A stretch of DNA of 64,000 nt, taken from assembly GCF_003014695.1 (NCBI RefSeq), contig NZ_PYAS01000008.1:310001-374000 (forward strand). The letters are read 5' to 3'. A program made the translations under genes and the position numbers. Of this stretch, positions 54,262 through 63,146 are shown in pieces (within the stretch, counting starts at the first letter, position 1; each line of letters begins with the position of its first letter). This DNA is from Dyadobacter jiangsuensis. GTDB lineage: Bacteria > Bacteroidota > Bacteroidia > Cytophagales > Spirosomataceae. Below the pieces are notes generated by a model. It ran no database searches and was not told the origin of the DNA. It saw nothing but the letters and a program-made list of their open reading frames with translations.

Positions 54262-55596
54262 CTATTTGTCAATCAAAAATTCAATGGTCACGCGTCGGTT
54301 CTTCATTCTGTTCTCCTCGGTATCATTGGGAGCACCAGGCTGGCGACTCCCCATTCCCATTTTATAAAGCCGGTTATTGGCGATGCCAAGATTAAAAAGA
54401 TAATTGGCCGTAACCTGCGCACGCAGCTCAGAGAGAATCAAATTCCTTTGTTGGTTGCCAACATTGTCGGTATGGCCCACGAGGCGAATCCAATATGCTG
54501 TTTCATCCCGTAAAAAATGAGCAATCTCAAGAAGAAGCTTCTGTGACTCCGGTTGCAGATCATAACTGCTCCTGTGAAAATAGATTGTATGTATACGATC
54601 GGGCAAAGGAAGCACGGCCAGCAGTGGATCCGATACCGGCGACGCAACCGACACTGTCGGAATTGAAACAACGTTCAATCCTTTTCGAAGCACTACGGTT
54701 TGCCGGTGCAAAGGCCTGCCGCTGGAATCCGCAAATAGAAGTTCATATTCCCCAGACGTAAGGTCCGCAAAGCAGAATTGTCCAAGTTCGTCTGACAATG
54801 GCATTACAAGCTTTTCGATACCGCCAGTCTGCGTACGTAGCTTGCATTGTAACCTGGTCTGAGGCGCTTCGACTGTGAGCACGACAAGATCGGGCAAAAG
54901 CCGTATGTGATGATAGATTGTGTCTTTCCTCATTTTCTCCACCACAATGTTACCTCGATAAGTTTGATATCCGTCTGCCCTGACTTCGAGGGCTACGATG
55001 TCTTTTTCCACAAAATCTATCTCCGACAACTTCGACCTTTCCAAGTCGATACAAGTTCTTTTTACCCCTTTTGTAAAGAAAAAACATGCCTGAGCCGAAA
55101 TGCTTAATCCGGTATTAACATCCATCGCGTCGAATACCGACTTTTGGATCACCTTTTTTGTATTCTTACCACCCGATGACTGGACGTAGTGAGTCTGCTC
55201 TGACTGCGAATAAGGCCTATCACTGGCTTGTTGATCGGTCCGGACTAAAGGGATTAGTACTGGTATCGGTCTCCCAGGACCTTTAAAGCCCTCCTGGTTA
55301 AGTAGCAACGTCCGGGAACGATAACCCTCCTTCTCAACAATCAACGCTATCGCAGAACAGTCAATTTCTATGACCGACCCTTTGGTATTCATTATCGGAA
55401 GATACCCATTAGAAGTTTCAACACTCAACCGTGCTACAATCTTCTGGCGAGTGACCGCATCCTGAACAAGGACACGCAAATACAAACAATCTGCCACGGC
55501 ATCTCTGGAAAGAAATCCGCAAAAGAGTATAAATATCAAGTTCGAACGAATCACATTCCACGCGATGCAAGTTTCGGCAAATCCGACATTTTTCAT
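54262..55596 (-). CDS. OmpA-like peptidoglycan-binding protein
   Basis: The 444-aa product has an N-terminal hydrophobic segment (about 14-32), several beta-rich domains, and a C-terminal OmpA domain (about 340-444): IYFHRSSYDLQPESQKLLLE, IRLVGHTDNVGNQQRNLILS, ELRAQVTANYLFNLGI and NRMKNRRVTIEF. OmpA domains bind peptidoglycan. Bacteroidota T6SS needs an anchor in the cell wall, and this gene converges with the TPR gene, so it could serve, but it could also be an ordinary envelope protein. Confidence 0.85.
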   Translation of the reverse strand: MKNVGFAETCIAWNVIRSNLIFILFCGFLSRDAVADCLYLRVLVQDAVTRQKIVARLSVETSNGYLPIMNTKGSVIEIDCSAIALIVEKEGYRSRTLLLNQEGFKGPGRPIPVLIPLVRTDQQASDRPYSQSEQTHYVQSSGGKNTKKVIQKSVFDAMDVNTGLSISAQACFFFTKGVKRTCIDLERSKLSEIDFVEKDIVALEVRADGYQTYRGNIVVEKMRKDTIYHHIRLLPDLVVLTVEAPQTRLQCKLRTQTGGIEKLVMPLSDELGQFCFADLTSGEYELLFADSSGRPLHRQTVVLRKGLNVVSIPTVSVASPVSDPLLAVLPLPDRIHTIYFHRSSYDLQPESQKLLLEIAHFLRDETAYWIRLVGHTDNVGNQQRNLILSELRAQVTANYLFNLGIANNRLYKMGMGSRQPGAPNDTEENRMKNRRVTIEFLIDK

Positions 55597-55639
55597 TGAG
55601 TCAATAAGAGCGACAGTAAATCATAAGTAGTTTCATAGC

Positions 55640-56092
55640 CACACATTCCGTTTAAATTTAGCACTATTCACCCCAAATTCAAACTGAGAAACTAAATACA
55701 CTTCTGTCGTTAAAAAACACCGTGAATTGGGATATTTATCGGATGAATCACGCCTTCTATTTTCTTTCATACCATCACGCCACTCGGCAGGGATTGCCTG
55801 TTTCAGTCGTTTCAGGAACACGCGCTTGGCCTGTTTGAACGTAGGAGCGCCATACCATATCTCATTCTCAATACTTACGGCCCCATTTCATTGCGAGGCG
55901 TGCCGCCTACGCATTTCCACTTTACCGAGGAAGGTCTTTCCAAACCGTCGTCCCCATACGATCTCGCGGAAACGGGCTGTTTGCTGCCATCCCATACGAA
56001 AATGTTCGCCTGTTTTGGAGTGAGCTGAACCGGCTAAGAGGATTGGAGCATCCGGCACGCTCTCATCCGGTTTCAGAATGTAGTCCACTCAT
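55640..56092 (-). pseudogene. Remnant of a phage terminase large subunit
   Basis: On the minus strand, the text around ARFREIVWGRRFGKTFLGKV (a Walker A-like GRRFGKT) continues after an in-frame stop as NEIWYGAPTFKQAKRVFLKR. This is the normal start of a large terminase: nuclease-motor Walker A, then WYVAPTYRQAK-like sequence. The frame carries a TGA after HASQ, and everything after about 150 residues is missing. It is a decayed fragment. Confidence 0.7.
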
Positions 56093-56470
56093 ATTTCCGG
56101 TGCCGCCGCTGGTTCGTTGCTTTCAGGCTTCTCCCTCCAATTAGCAGGGTTACGATTTTTTCAGCCAGAAAAATACAAGCAGTCGTGTCTGGTGGGTAAA
56201 CCTTGATAATCGGCGTCAAGGTGATCTTGTCGTGGTAATTTCTGATATGGACGTCCTTATGCTTATATCCAATAGCACAGTAGTAAAGCTTATGGGCTAC
56301 ACTGGCGTCTGCCAATTCCTTTCCGTTTTTTAGAGCATCAAGAAACTCGGGAAATTTTTGCTTCTAATTATTTACATTTTGCTCGGAAACCTCAAAGAAA
56401 TCCGATAGTTGCTTGTCAGTGCGCCGAGTAGGCAAAGCTTCCTTGCTTGTTTGCAGTATTCGGGTTTGAA
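56073..56470 (-). pseudogene. Remnant of a phage terminase small subunit
   Basis: On the minus strand, text with TDKQLSDFFEVSEQNVNN, a TAG where a Trp codon is expected, KQKFPEFLDALKNGKELADA and YPPDTTACIFLAEK matches the small terminase/HTH proteins of tailed phages. The in-frame stop and an altered end show that it is broken. It lies directly before the large subunit remnant, the order used by phages. Confidence 0.65.
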
Positions 56471-56489
56471 AGAACTTGGACGCGCCAAA

Positions 56490-56690
56490 TTATGCCGTCA
56501 TCTGTCCGCGTTTTAGGTAATTAGCTTTGTTGACCTCATACACAGCGAATGGGTAAATGATCCATGAAATACCGTGGGTGCAACCCGCCAGAATCGCCAA
56601 CAGCAGGAAGTGTCTGAAATTCCCCTTCATCAGGAAATACAAAGGCCCGAACATCAGGCACGGGGAAAATGAGAATGGTGTGGTGGCTCT
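56490..56690 (-). pseudogene. Fragment of a small membrane protein
   Basis: The minus strand reads GPLYFLMKGNFRHFLLLAIL, then AGCTHGISWIIYPFAVYEVN and a tail KANYLKRGQMTA with a stop at 56490-56492. Two hydrophobic helices and an N/YLKRG end recall small membrane proteins of Bacteroidota, some phage-linked. No start codon in a sensible place was seen, so I call it a remnant. Confidence 0.4.
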
Positions 56691-56851
56691 CGCAACGTAG
56701 CCGCTGGGCGGGTTATGAGCTTGTCGATGTACTTACTCACGTTGTGCCCCTTGGGCTAAACGGTTGGAGCCTTGCTCCGATCTATTTATTATACGGCAAT
56801 CTACCTCATTAGTCAAACGACTAAATTTGAATTAGCCTAGACGAAACCGCT

Positions 56852-57742
56852 ATGAAAGAAGCTATTGAATCTATACGGAGCGCGCATCATCTCTTAATCT
56901 TGATATGCACAATAACTGTAATTTTCTCAGTGTCGTTCGTTAAAATCCAGAACCCGTACAGTCTCGCCATTGATGAGTTGAGCAAGTTGCAGACCTGTTA
57001 CGATTCAATCTATCAAGTACAAAGTAGAGAACAAGAGATAGAGGATTCTCTCCAAGATGTCGAAAACGGAGTAATTTTGGCTCCCGGACAAACAGCACAG
57101 CGGCAACAGGCGATTGATTACAAGAATAAGGTCGAAGAAATATACCTTCTCTTGGTTGAAGAATATAAGCTGAATGTTGATATAAACAGGTCACAGCTAT
57201 TCAAGAAAAATCCAGAGTTATTTGGTACTAATTTGATGGACAATCACCTAAAATTTATGCCAAGTCTCAAGATGGTATGGGATGTCGTGCGTGAGAAGAA
57301 CATTGCGGCAGCAAAATCGTATCTGAATGAAAGATCGCTTGAATATGAATATAAAAATTCGAGTGATGTAGATGTTAATGGCTTGAACGTGTCGGGGAAA
57401 TATATGTACTTGATCGCGCCAATTCTCATTCTAGGAATCATTCTGTATATGATTATGCTTGCAGATCACATAAATGGCCTTGTTCCAACTGAAGAAAATC
57501 ACACAACTCTCCATCAGTTTCCATGGATGGGAATTTTTCGCACAAAAATTAGCAATACAATCAACTTATTCACAATAGTAATACTCCCAACCGTTAGCAC
57601 ACTCTGTGTTGTTTCTAAATCGGATTTGACTGATGAAATAATAATAGTATGGGGTATCTGTTATGCTATTGCTTTATCCACCACATCATGGATATTGCTA
57701 AAAAAGACAAAAAAATTCAAAAAAATAATACCCAGGGTGTAA
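56852..57742 (+). CDS. Membrane protein of unknown function
   Basis: The 296-aa product has an N-terminal membrane helix (about 13-31), a soluble charged part (about 35-180, likely outside the cytoplasm), a helix at about 186-206 (YLIAPILILGIILYMIMLAD), and two more at the end (about 242-260 and 266-288). I recognise no family. Codon use looks more AT-rich than the T6SS genes. It is a lone gene among decayed DNA, which suggests acquisition. Confidence 0.65.
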   Translation: MKEAIESIRSAHHLLILICTITVIFSVSFVKIQNPYSLAIDELSKLQTCYDSIYQVQSREQEIEDSLQDVENGVILAPGQTAQRQQAIDYKNKVEEIYLLLVEEYKLNVDINRSQLFKKNPELFGTNLMDNHLKFMPSLKMVWDVVREKNIAAAKSYLNERSLEYEYKNSSDVDVNGLNVSGKYMYLIAPILILGIILYMIMLADHINGLVPTEENHTTLHQFPWMGIFRTKISNTINLFTIVILPTVSTLCVVSKSDLTDEIIIVWGICYAIALSTTSWILLKKTKKFKKIIPRV

Positions 57743-58033
57743 GTATCCTTAAACCACAGACAGTTTGAAATTAGAGATTAAACATTACACCTCGCCGCAA
57801 TATAAGAGTCAGTTTATTTGCTTTTATAATTTGTTAAGGCATGAAAAAAAATTCGCTTCTTTATTAGAAATTAATGCTATCTTGTTTCAAGATTGATTAT
57901 TTTTTGTATTTCATCAATACAACTTTTAAAGAGATTTTTGCACGAAGTGGTTAATGCATGAGTAAGGTGCGGTGGGTAGAACGTACTGATAGGTCAACGA
58001 ATATCATAAATGCCACCTTACCTTCCTAAACAC
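57743..58033. other. AT-rich intergenic stretch
   Basis: About 290 AT-rich bases hold no gene and no clear hairpin. The next recognisable sequence is the broken response regulator. Confidence 0.4.
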
Positions 58034-58633
58034 ATGAACATCCGTATTGCCATTGGCGACGATCATGACTAACAGCAAAAGCCTTATCGAGTCTTATTAA
58101 TCGATTCGAAAAAGCAGGTCTGCGTTGATCAGGTGCCTTGAATCAGGTGTCGTAGGCGAAATCATTAACATACCCCATATGGATGGTTATCTGGCAGTTA
58201 AATGGTTGAAGGAGAATCCCCTTCTCTGAAAATATTAACTCTCTCAATGAATGATAACGAAGAATCTATTAAAAATGCTTCAGAATAGTGAATGCGGATA
58301 CCATTTGAGAGGATGCAAACCACAAAAACCACCTCATGTATTGGAGAAAGAGCTTACCATACCGAGTATATCATGAAGCAACTCGTCAAAGCGATAAATC
58401 AACAGGAAGTACTTCCCCGTGAACATCTGCATTTGAATGAACGCGAGCGGCAATTCGTGCAGCTCTCTTGTACCGATCTGACCTATTCAGAAGTTGCTGA
58501 GAAAATGTGCGTAAGCCCGCGAAAGGCAGAAGGCTATCGGTAGTCTGTATTTCTCAAAGTCAATGTGAAAATCCGTATGAGTATGGTAGTCGAAGTTATC
58601 CGAACTAAAATCGTCAGTTTCGATGTAAGCTAA
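58034..58633 (+). pseudogene. Decayed LuxR/NarL-type response regulator
   Basis: Starting with MNIRIAIGDDHD, then a stop, the pieces RCLESGVVGEI, NIPHMDGYLAVKWLKENP and LKILTLSMNDNEESIKN give the receiver domain. HLNERERQFVQLSCTDLTYS plus EVAEKMCVSPRKAEGYR gives the DNA-binding helix-turn-helix, then VKIRMSMVVEVIRTKIV. They lie in order but in different frames with several stops. The phospho-acceptor region has lost its Asp context. The gene is dead. The open frame 58292-58543 is its tail. Confidence 0.8.
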
Positions 58634-58854
58634 TAGGACACTGTTGTCTTAAATGAGGTGGAAACGCAGTCATTTGTTATCTCTGACTGCTGAAACATGG
58701 GGCAACGAAATACGAAATGGAACGGCTCAATAACCGTATAAGTCTGGTCTAAATACCGTATTTTTCCGGTTTTAAAGAAGTTCACATCTCTCTAATTTTG
58801 AATACCGGATTTGAATGAACCCGATAATAATCACATTTACTAACCATAGATCAA

Positions 58855-60888
58855 ATGATAGCTCATGGGTATTCTTTTGCATGGCTGCCTAAATTTGTAT
58901 GGCTGCCTAAAATTGAGGTAGAAGATCTCTTAGTCGCGCTGGGAATAATCGTCCTTCTTTTAATTATTGTTTACATAGCTAATTTGATTCTAGGCAACGG
59001 AAAGATTCTGACATCCAGGCTTGCCTCAGATCATGGAGAAGATCAGGCGCATCATCATTATTATTTACCTTCTGCTGAAATGAAGCTGCAGGTTGGTGTT
59101 GTCATTCAGGTTACAAAGCGCAAATCAGACAACAAGATACTTTCAGCCCAACTGATGGAAATGAACTGTGAGGCTTCAATGGCCATTGTGGCCGACTCGA
59201 CAAATCTGTTGCTAATAGACTATCATCCAGATATTTTTTCTGTCGATCAGATAAAAATAGCAACCAATCAGGGTGGATTGGTTGAGAATGTTGAAGTTCA
59301 AACTGATGATCGTATAGGAACTATCGTTCGTTCTGGTTTAGCTGGGGCAGAAAAGCCAAATCTGACCGAAGCCGCTAACCGGGCTACCGCAATGAGTGGT
59401 TTAGTAGCGAATCATGACGAAGTAATCGTCGACTATGTTCAGTTCCAGCGTCAGTTTAGTATCTCGTCAGATGAAATCTATAATGCCAAAATTCAGCGCC
59501 CATGGAAGATAAAACTGGATTCCCTACAGGTAGATGCATCATTTGAGTTAGCAAACCAAGCGCCACTAAAAAGGCTGGCTATAAAAGCAGATGTAAACTA
59601 TCCTGGAATTATGACCCGTCCACTTAAGTCGGCTTGCTGGGAATTAATGAGACCTGATCTATCTGGTAGAACAGCTACTAAGCAAGCGCAGATAGCGGGT
59701 TATGTTCCAGATATATCACGGGTGGTCACTGTTCCGATAGAACGTAAACGATTCATAAAACATACTGGCATGCCTAAATTCTCAAATGGAATGCTGGTGG
59801 AAAACGCGATATCGAAAGCCAGCGAAGTGGAGGGCTTTATCTCGATACCCGTTAACATACTCAAAGCGATTTTCGCGATACCTTCCCAGCTCCTTCATTT
59901 CAGAATTACCCGAAATCAGGAGCTTGCTGCCGTCGCAAAATCTATGCAAGATCGCTACGATGCACAGGTTGCTGCCTTGGCCAGTCAGACAATGAGTCAA
60001 AGTCTATTATTAGAGAATCGGGTCGCTGATTTGAAAGCACAATTAAATCAGCTCAGCTTCGGAGCCGCGCAGCAGCTGGCGCCTAATGCCCAGACAGATG
60101 ACTTGCCAAAACTTGGAAAGCTTGCCGCAAACAAAGAACGAATCAGGGACTTAAGGACTAAGCTGCGAAAAGAACGGCGTACTAGCCTTGCTGCGAGTCA
60201 ATTGACACCTCTAAAAGGCCCCGTTGATTGGTCGAATAACTTTAAAGATTCTTGGAGGGAATTTAGAAATTTGGAGCTAAATACTTGCGTCCCCGCGGCT
60301 GCCGCTCACCTGATCATATCTTGGTGCTCCGCTTCAAAAGCGCCATTGACGATCCCAACGGATGTGGACATCGTGAAAGCATTTGAAATTGTCGCTGACT
60401 TGCAGGACGCCAATACTGAAACTAGTGAAGGATGTGACATGTATAAATTTATGGAGCACTGGAATGAAGTTGGTCTGGGCGGTCAACGTATCAGCTCTTT
60501 TGTTCCGATCGAGGAGAAAAAGATTGATTTATTAAAAAGAGCGGTGTATTGGTTTGGTGGATGTATGATCGGGCTTAATATGCCAGTCTCGGTGCAAAAT
60601 GAAGACCGATGGGAGATCAAGGTAGGTGATCAACCCGATGAGCTGGAAGCTTGGGGAGGACATGCCGTTGCCGTGATTGGATATTCCGAGACACACTTCA
60701 TTGTAATTTCATGGGGAAGGCGATTACTTATGTCCAATCAGTTCTATGAAACCTATAATGATGAGTCCTGGGTTGCCTTATCTGGCCAGCATTGGACAGG
60801 ACCACAAGATAAAGCACCTACCGACCCAACCCGGTCGATAGCTCAGCTTCGCAGCGGGCTCGATGAAATGCTTAGTTCCAATTCTTAA
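58855..60888 (+). CDS. Membrane-anchored papain-like protein
   Basis: The 677-aa product has one membrane helix (about 24-46: VEDLLVALGIIVLLLIIVYI), a long soluble middle with a coiled-coil stretch (about 370-400 and 420-445), and a C-terminal domain of papain (C1) type: NTCVPAAAAHLIISW with the presumed nucleophile Cys478, and WGGHAVAVIGYSE with His603. The third catalytic position, normally Asn in NSWG, is Ile618 (VISWG). It may be weak or inactive as a protease. It precedes a secreted coiled-coil protein by 10 bases. No partner T6SS gene is adjacent. Confidence 0.75.
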   Translation: MIAHGYSFAWLPKFVWLPKIEVEDLLVALGIIVLLLIIVYIANLILGNGKILTSRLASDHGEDQAHHHYYLPSAEMKLQVGVVIQVTKRKSDNKILSAQLMEMNCEASMAIVADSTNLLLIDYHPDIFSVDQIKIATNQGGLVENVEVQTDDRIGTIVRSGLAGAEKPNLTEAANRATAMSGLVANHDEVIVDYVQFQRQFSISSDEIYNAKIQRPWKIKLDSLQVDASFELANQAPLKRLAIKADVNYPGIMTRPLKSACWELMRPDLSGRTATKQAQIAGYVPDISRVVTVPIERKRFIKHTGMPKFSNGMLVENAISKASEVEGFISIPVNILKAIFAIPSQLLHFRITRNQELAAVAKSMQDRYDAQVAALASQTMSQSLLLENRVADLKAQLNQLSFGAAQQLAPNAQTDDLPKLGKLAANKERIRDLRTKLRKERRTSLAASQLTPLKGPVDWSNNFKDSWREFRNLELNTCVPAAAAHLIISWCSASKAPLTIPTDVDIVKAFEIVADLQDANTETSEGCDMYKFMEHWNEVGLGGQRISSFVPIEEKKIDLLKRAVYWFGGCMIGLNMPVSVQNEDRWEIKVGDQPDELEAWGGHAVAVIGYSETHFIVISWGRRLLMSNQFYETYNDESWVALSGQHWTGPQDKAPTDPTRSIAQLRSGLDEMLSSNS

Positions 60889-60898
60889 CCTCTATCTC

Positions 60899-63145
60899 AT
60901 GATACTCAACAAAAAAATGGGCCTTTGGGTCCTATGCTTCTTCGCCCCAGTGATCCTTTCGTTTGGGCAGCGAACAATCTTTCAAAAGATGAAAGATACG
61001 CAAGAAATAACCTTTGACCCATCTGGGAGAATGTGGAGTTTCCCTAAGATTTATGTTACCGATAAAACAATGCCTGACTTTAGGGTGAAGGCAACAGACA
61101 AACAGATCAAAGCTCAGATTGGAAAAATGGCTGTGCATCTAGACTCTGTCAAGGCACTACTCCAAAATAATAACGTAAAAAATGCCTACAACTGCTTTTT
61201 TAAAACGAATGAGGATTATCCCAAACTTGTAGCCGGTATCGATAACATGATTGCCCTTTTGAAAAAAGGTCCCGATTGTCAGCCAGAAGGTTGGGAAAAA
61301 CTTATTGGCGAGGTTTCGAAGCTGAACTTGGAAAAAATTGTACCCTTGGTGAGCTATCTGAAGAATATCAAAGAGCAATATAAGGTTGAAGTCTATAAAG
61401 GTGGTTTACTTGTCGAAGAGATTCCGCTTTTGTTACTCAACAATTCATGTGAACAGGGCTGCTACCAATTCTCTTCCGCACAACTCCGACAGTTACGCAA
61501 CATTCAGGGAGTAAATTGTCTCTCTGATCCTTGGTCGGAACTTCATTTTAAGCTGGTACAGGATGATCCATGGAATAAGACAATACGTGAATGGTATAAG
61601 GGCGAAGTGAGCCTCCTATTTGCAAAGAAAGTAGATTTCATCATGGGAGGACTAAAAAAAGCGGCGTCGGCTAATTTGACTACAAATGCTGACGATTTTA
61701 AAGATGGAATAAGAGCGCTGACAAATCTACAAGACTGGTTAATCCATTGGTTTTGGTTGACAAAAGGTCGGTTGGCACTCAACCCATTCAATCAGTTGGC
61801 AGAAGTGCAAAGAAAAAAGCTTTCCAATGAACTGAAAGACTGGGAATTACAATTAACTCAGGCAAAGCAAAAGGCAATGTTTCTTGATAGTGCACGAACA
61901 AAGACAGATGAAAAGTTGTCTGAGCTTTCACATTTTGAATTGGTACAATTAAAAGAGCAACAGCTTGCCGAGCAAATAAAGGTTATTGAAAATAAGCTAA
62001 AAAAGGTGAAGGGTGAATTAGATGACGATGCAAACCTAACGAAGTTAAAAACACTCAACATACTCTATGAAGGAAAATTTAAGCTTTCTGAAAGATTTAA
62101 AAATATTGACGGTCAGTATCCTCAAAAACAGTTTGATGCTTCACGTGACTATCAGGGTATTAAATATCATTTCCTACAGAAGGTGAAGGTCAAAGAAATA
62201 CCTGAGGGACACATACTCCATGTTCTTGCACACAACGTGCCTGGCAGTCAGGGTGTCAAAATCGAAGAACGGGCATCTCCCTTCAAGGATGAAGAAATGT
62301 TTACGTCCTTGGTCAATGAACAGTTGTCAAGCTTCGACTTCACAACAATCCCGGCAGGGGCTGTGGAGCAGCTACAAAGCTTCTCAGCCTCTTTCTTTAC
62401 CAAACAATTACCGGGACCAAAGGGCGCCGGAGGACAGGATAATATTTGTGGCGCTATTCAACCTTTTCTAAAGGAACTCGCCAAAAGTCTCTGGCAAAAG
62501 GATGGACAAGAGATCTTTCCGCTCGATAAAGATATTTTCAATGGCATTGCTTATTCAGATCCCAAGTATAAAACCCATATGCTACAAACAAGTATTGAGA
62601 GCGGCGAAGCTGTTATTGATAGCATTTTTCTGAAACGGTACACAAGCAAGGATACGCTCAAAACAACAACCATGGCCAAAACCTCAGTGAAAATCGGAGA
62701 AATGCGCTATTTCATGCTGGCCGCTGGAATTGCTATTCACAAAAGTCCACTGGCGGTAACCTCTGTTGATACGACCGGAGGAACGCTGCGAACAAGTACG
62801 TCTGAGACAAGATCCAGAGCAATTATAGGATTTAAGTTTTACCCTTTCAAAAACTATAACAGGGATCATTCGATTCTGCCACGTTTTCCTCTTCGAAGAT
62901 TAAGCATATTCTTTGGAGCTGAAATGTTAAAACCCCTTCAAAACCTTTATCTGGGAGGATCTTACGACATTGTGCCCGGACTAAATGTTTCCGTGGGGCA
63001 AAACTATGCATTGCAAACCCGCTACCGAATCCAGAGCAACCGTGTGACAGATACCAGTCGGAGCTATGCAAGGACTGGTCTGTACTACTCTGCCAGCATA
63101 AACCCTGTTCTTTTTGTCCAGTTTGTCAAATTATTCTTCAAATAA
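60899..63145 (+). CDS. Exported coiled-coil protein with barrel-like C-terminus
   Basis: The 748-aa product has a signal peptide (about 5-24: KKMGLWVLCFFAPVILSFGQ), a helical middle with a coiled-coil (about 295-390: KKLSNELKDWELQLTQAKQK, LAEQIKVIENKLKKVKGELD), and a C-terminal part of alternating strands ending YYSASINPVLFVQFVKLFFK, as in outer membrane barrels or their assembly signals. No family is recognised. An ATG at 60863 overlapping the papain-like gene is less likely than that at 60899. The lipoprotein gene starts one base after its stop. Confidence 0.7.
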   Translation: MILNKKMGLWVLCFFAPVILSFGQRTIFQKMKDTQEITFDPSGRMWSFPKIYVTDKTMPDFRVKATDKQIKAQIGKMAVHLDSVKALLQNNNVKNAYNCFFKTNEDYPKLVAGIDNMIALLKKGPDCQPEGWEKLIGEVSKLNLEKIVPLVSYLKNIKEQYKVEVYKGGLLVEEIPLLLLNNSCEQGCYQFSSAQLRQLRNIQGVNCLSDPWSELHFKLVQDDPWNKTIREWYKGEVSLLFAKKVDFIMGGLKKAASANLTTNADDFKDGIRALTNLQDWLIHWFWLTKGRLALNPFNQLAEVQRKKLSNELKDWELQLTQAKQKAMFLDSARTKTDEKLSELSHFELVQLKEQQLAEQIKVIENKLKKVKGELDDDANLTKLKTLNILYEGKFKLSERFKNIDGQYPQKQFDASRDYQGIKYHFLQKVKVKEIPEGHILHVLAHNVPGSQGVKIEERASPFKDEEMFTSLVNEQLSSFDFTTIPAGAVEQLQSFSASFFTKQLPGPKGAGGQDNICGAIQPFLKELAKSLWQKDGQEIFPLDKDIFNGIAYSDPKYKTHMLQTSIESGEAVIDSIFLKRYTSKDTLKTTTMAKTSVKIGEMRYFMLAAGIAIHKSPLAVTSVDTTGGTLRTSTSETRSRAIIGFKFYPFKNYNRDHSILPRFPLRRLSIFFGAEMLKPLQNLYLGGSYDIVPGLNVSVGQNYALQTRYRIQSNRVTDTSRSYARTGLYYSASINPVLFVQFVKLFFK

Positions 63146-63146
63146 C

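Noticed and set aside
58292..58543. 83-aa frame as a small intact LuxR-type regulator
   Set aside because: The HTH is cut off by a stop before the recognition part ends and receiver pieces precede it in other frames, so it is the tail of a pseudogene.
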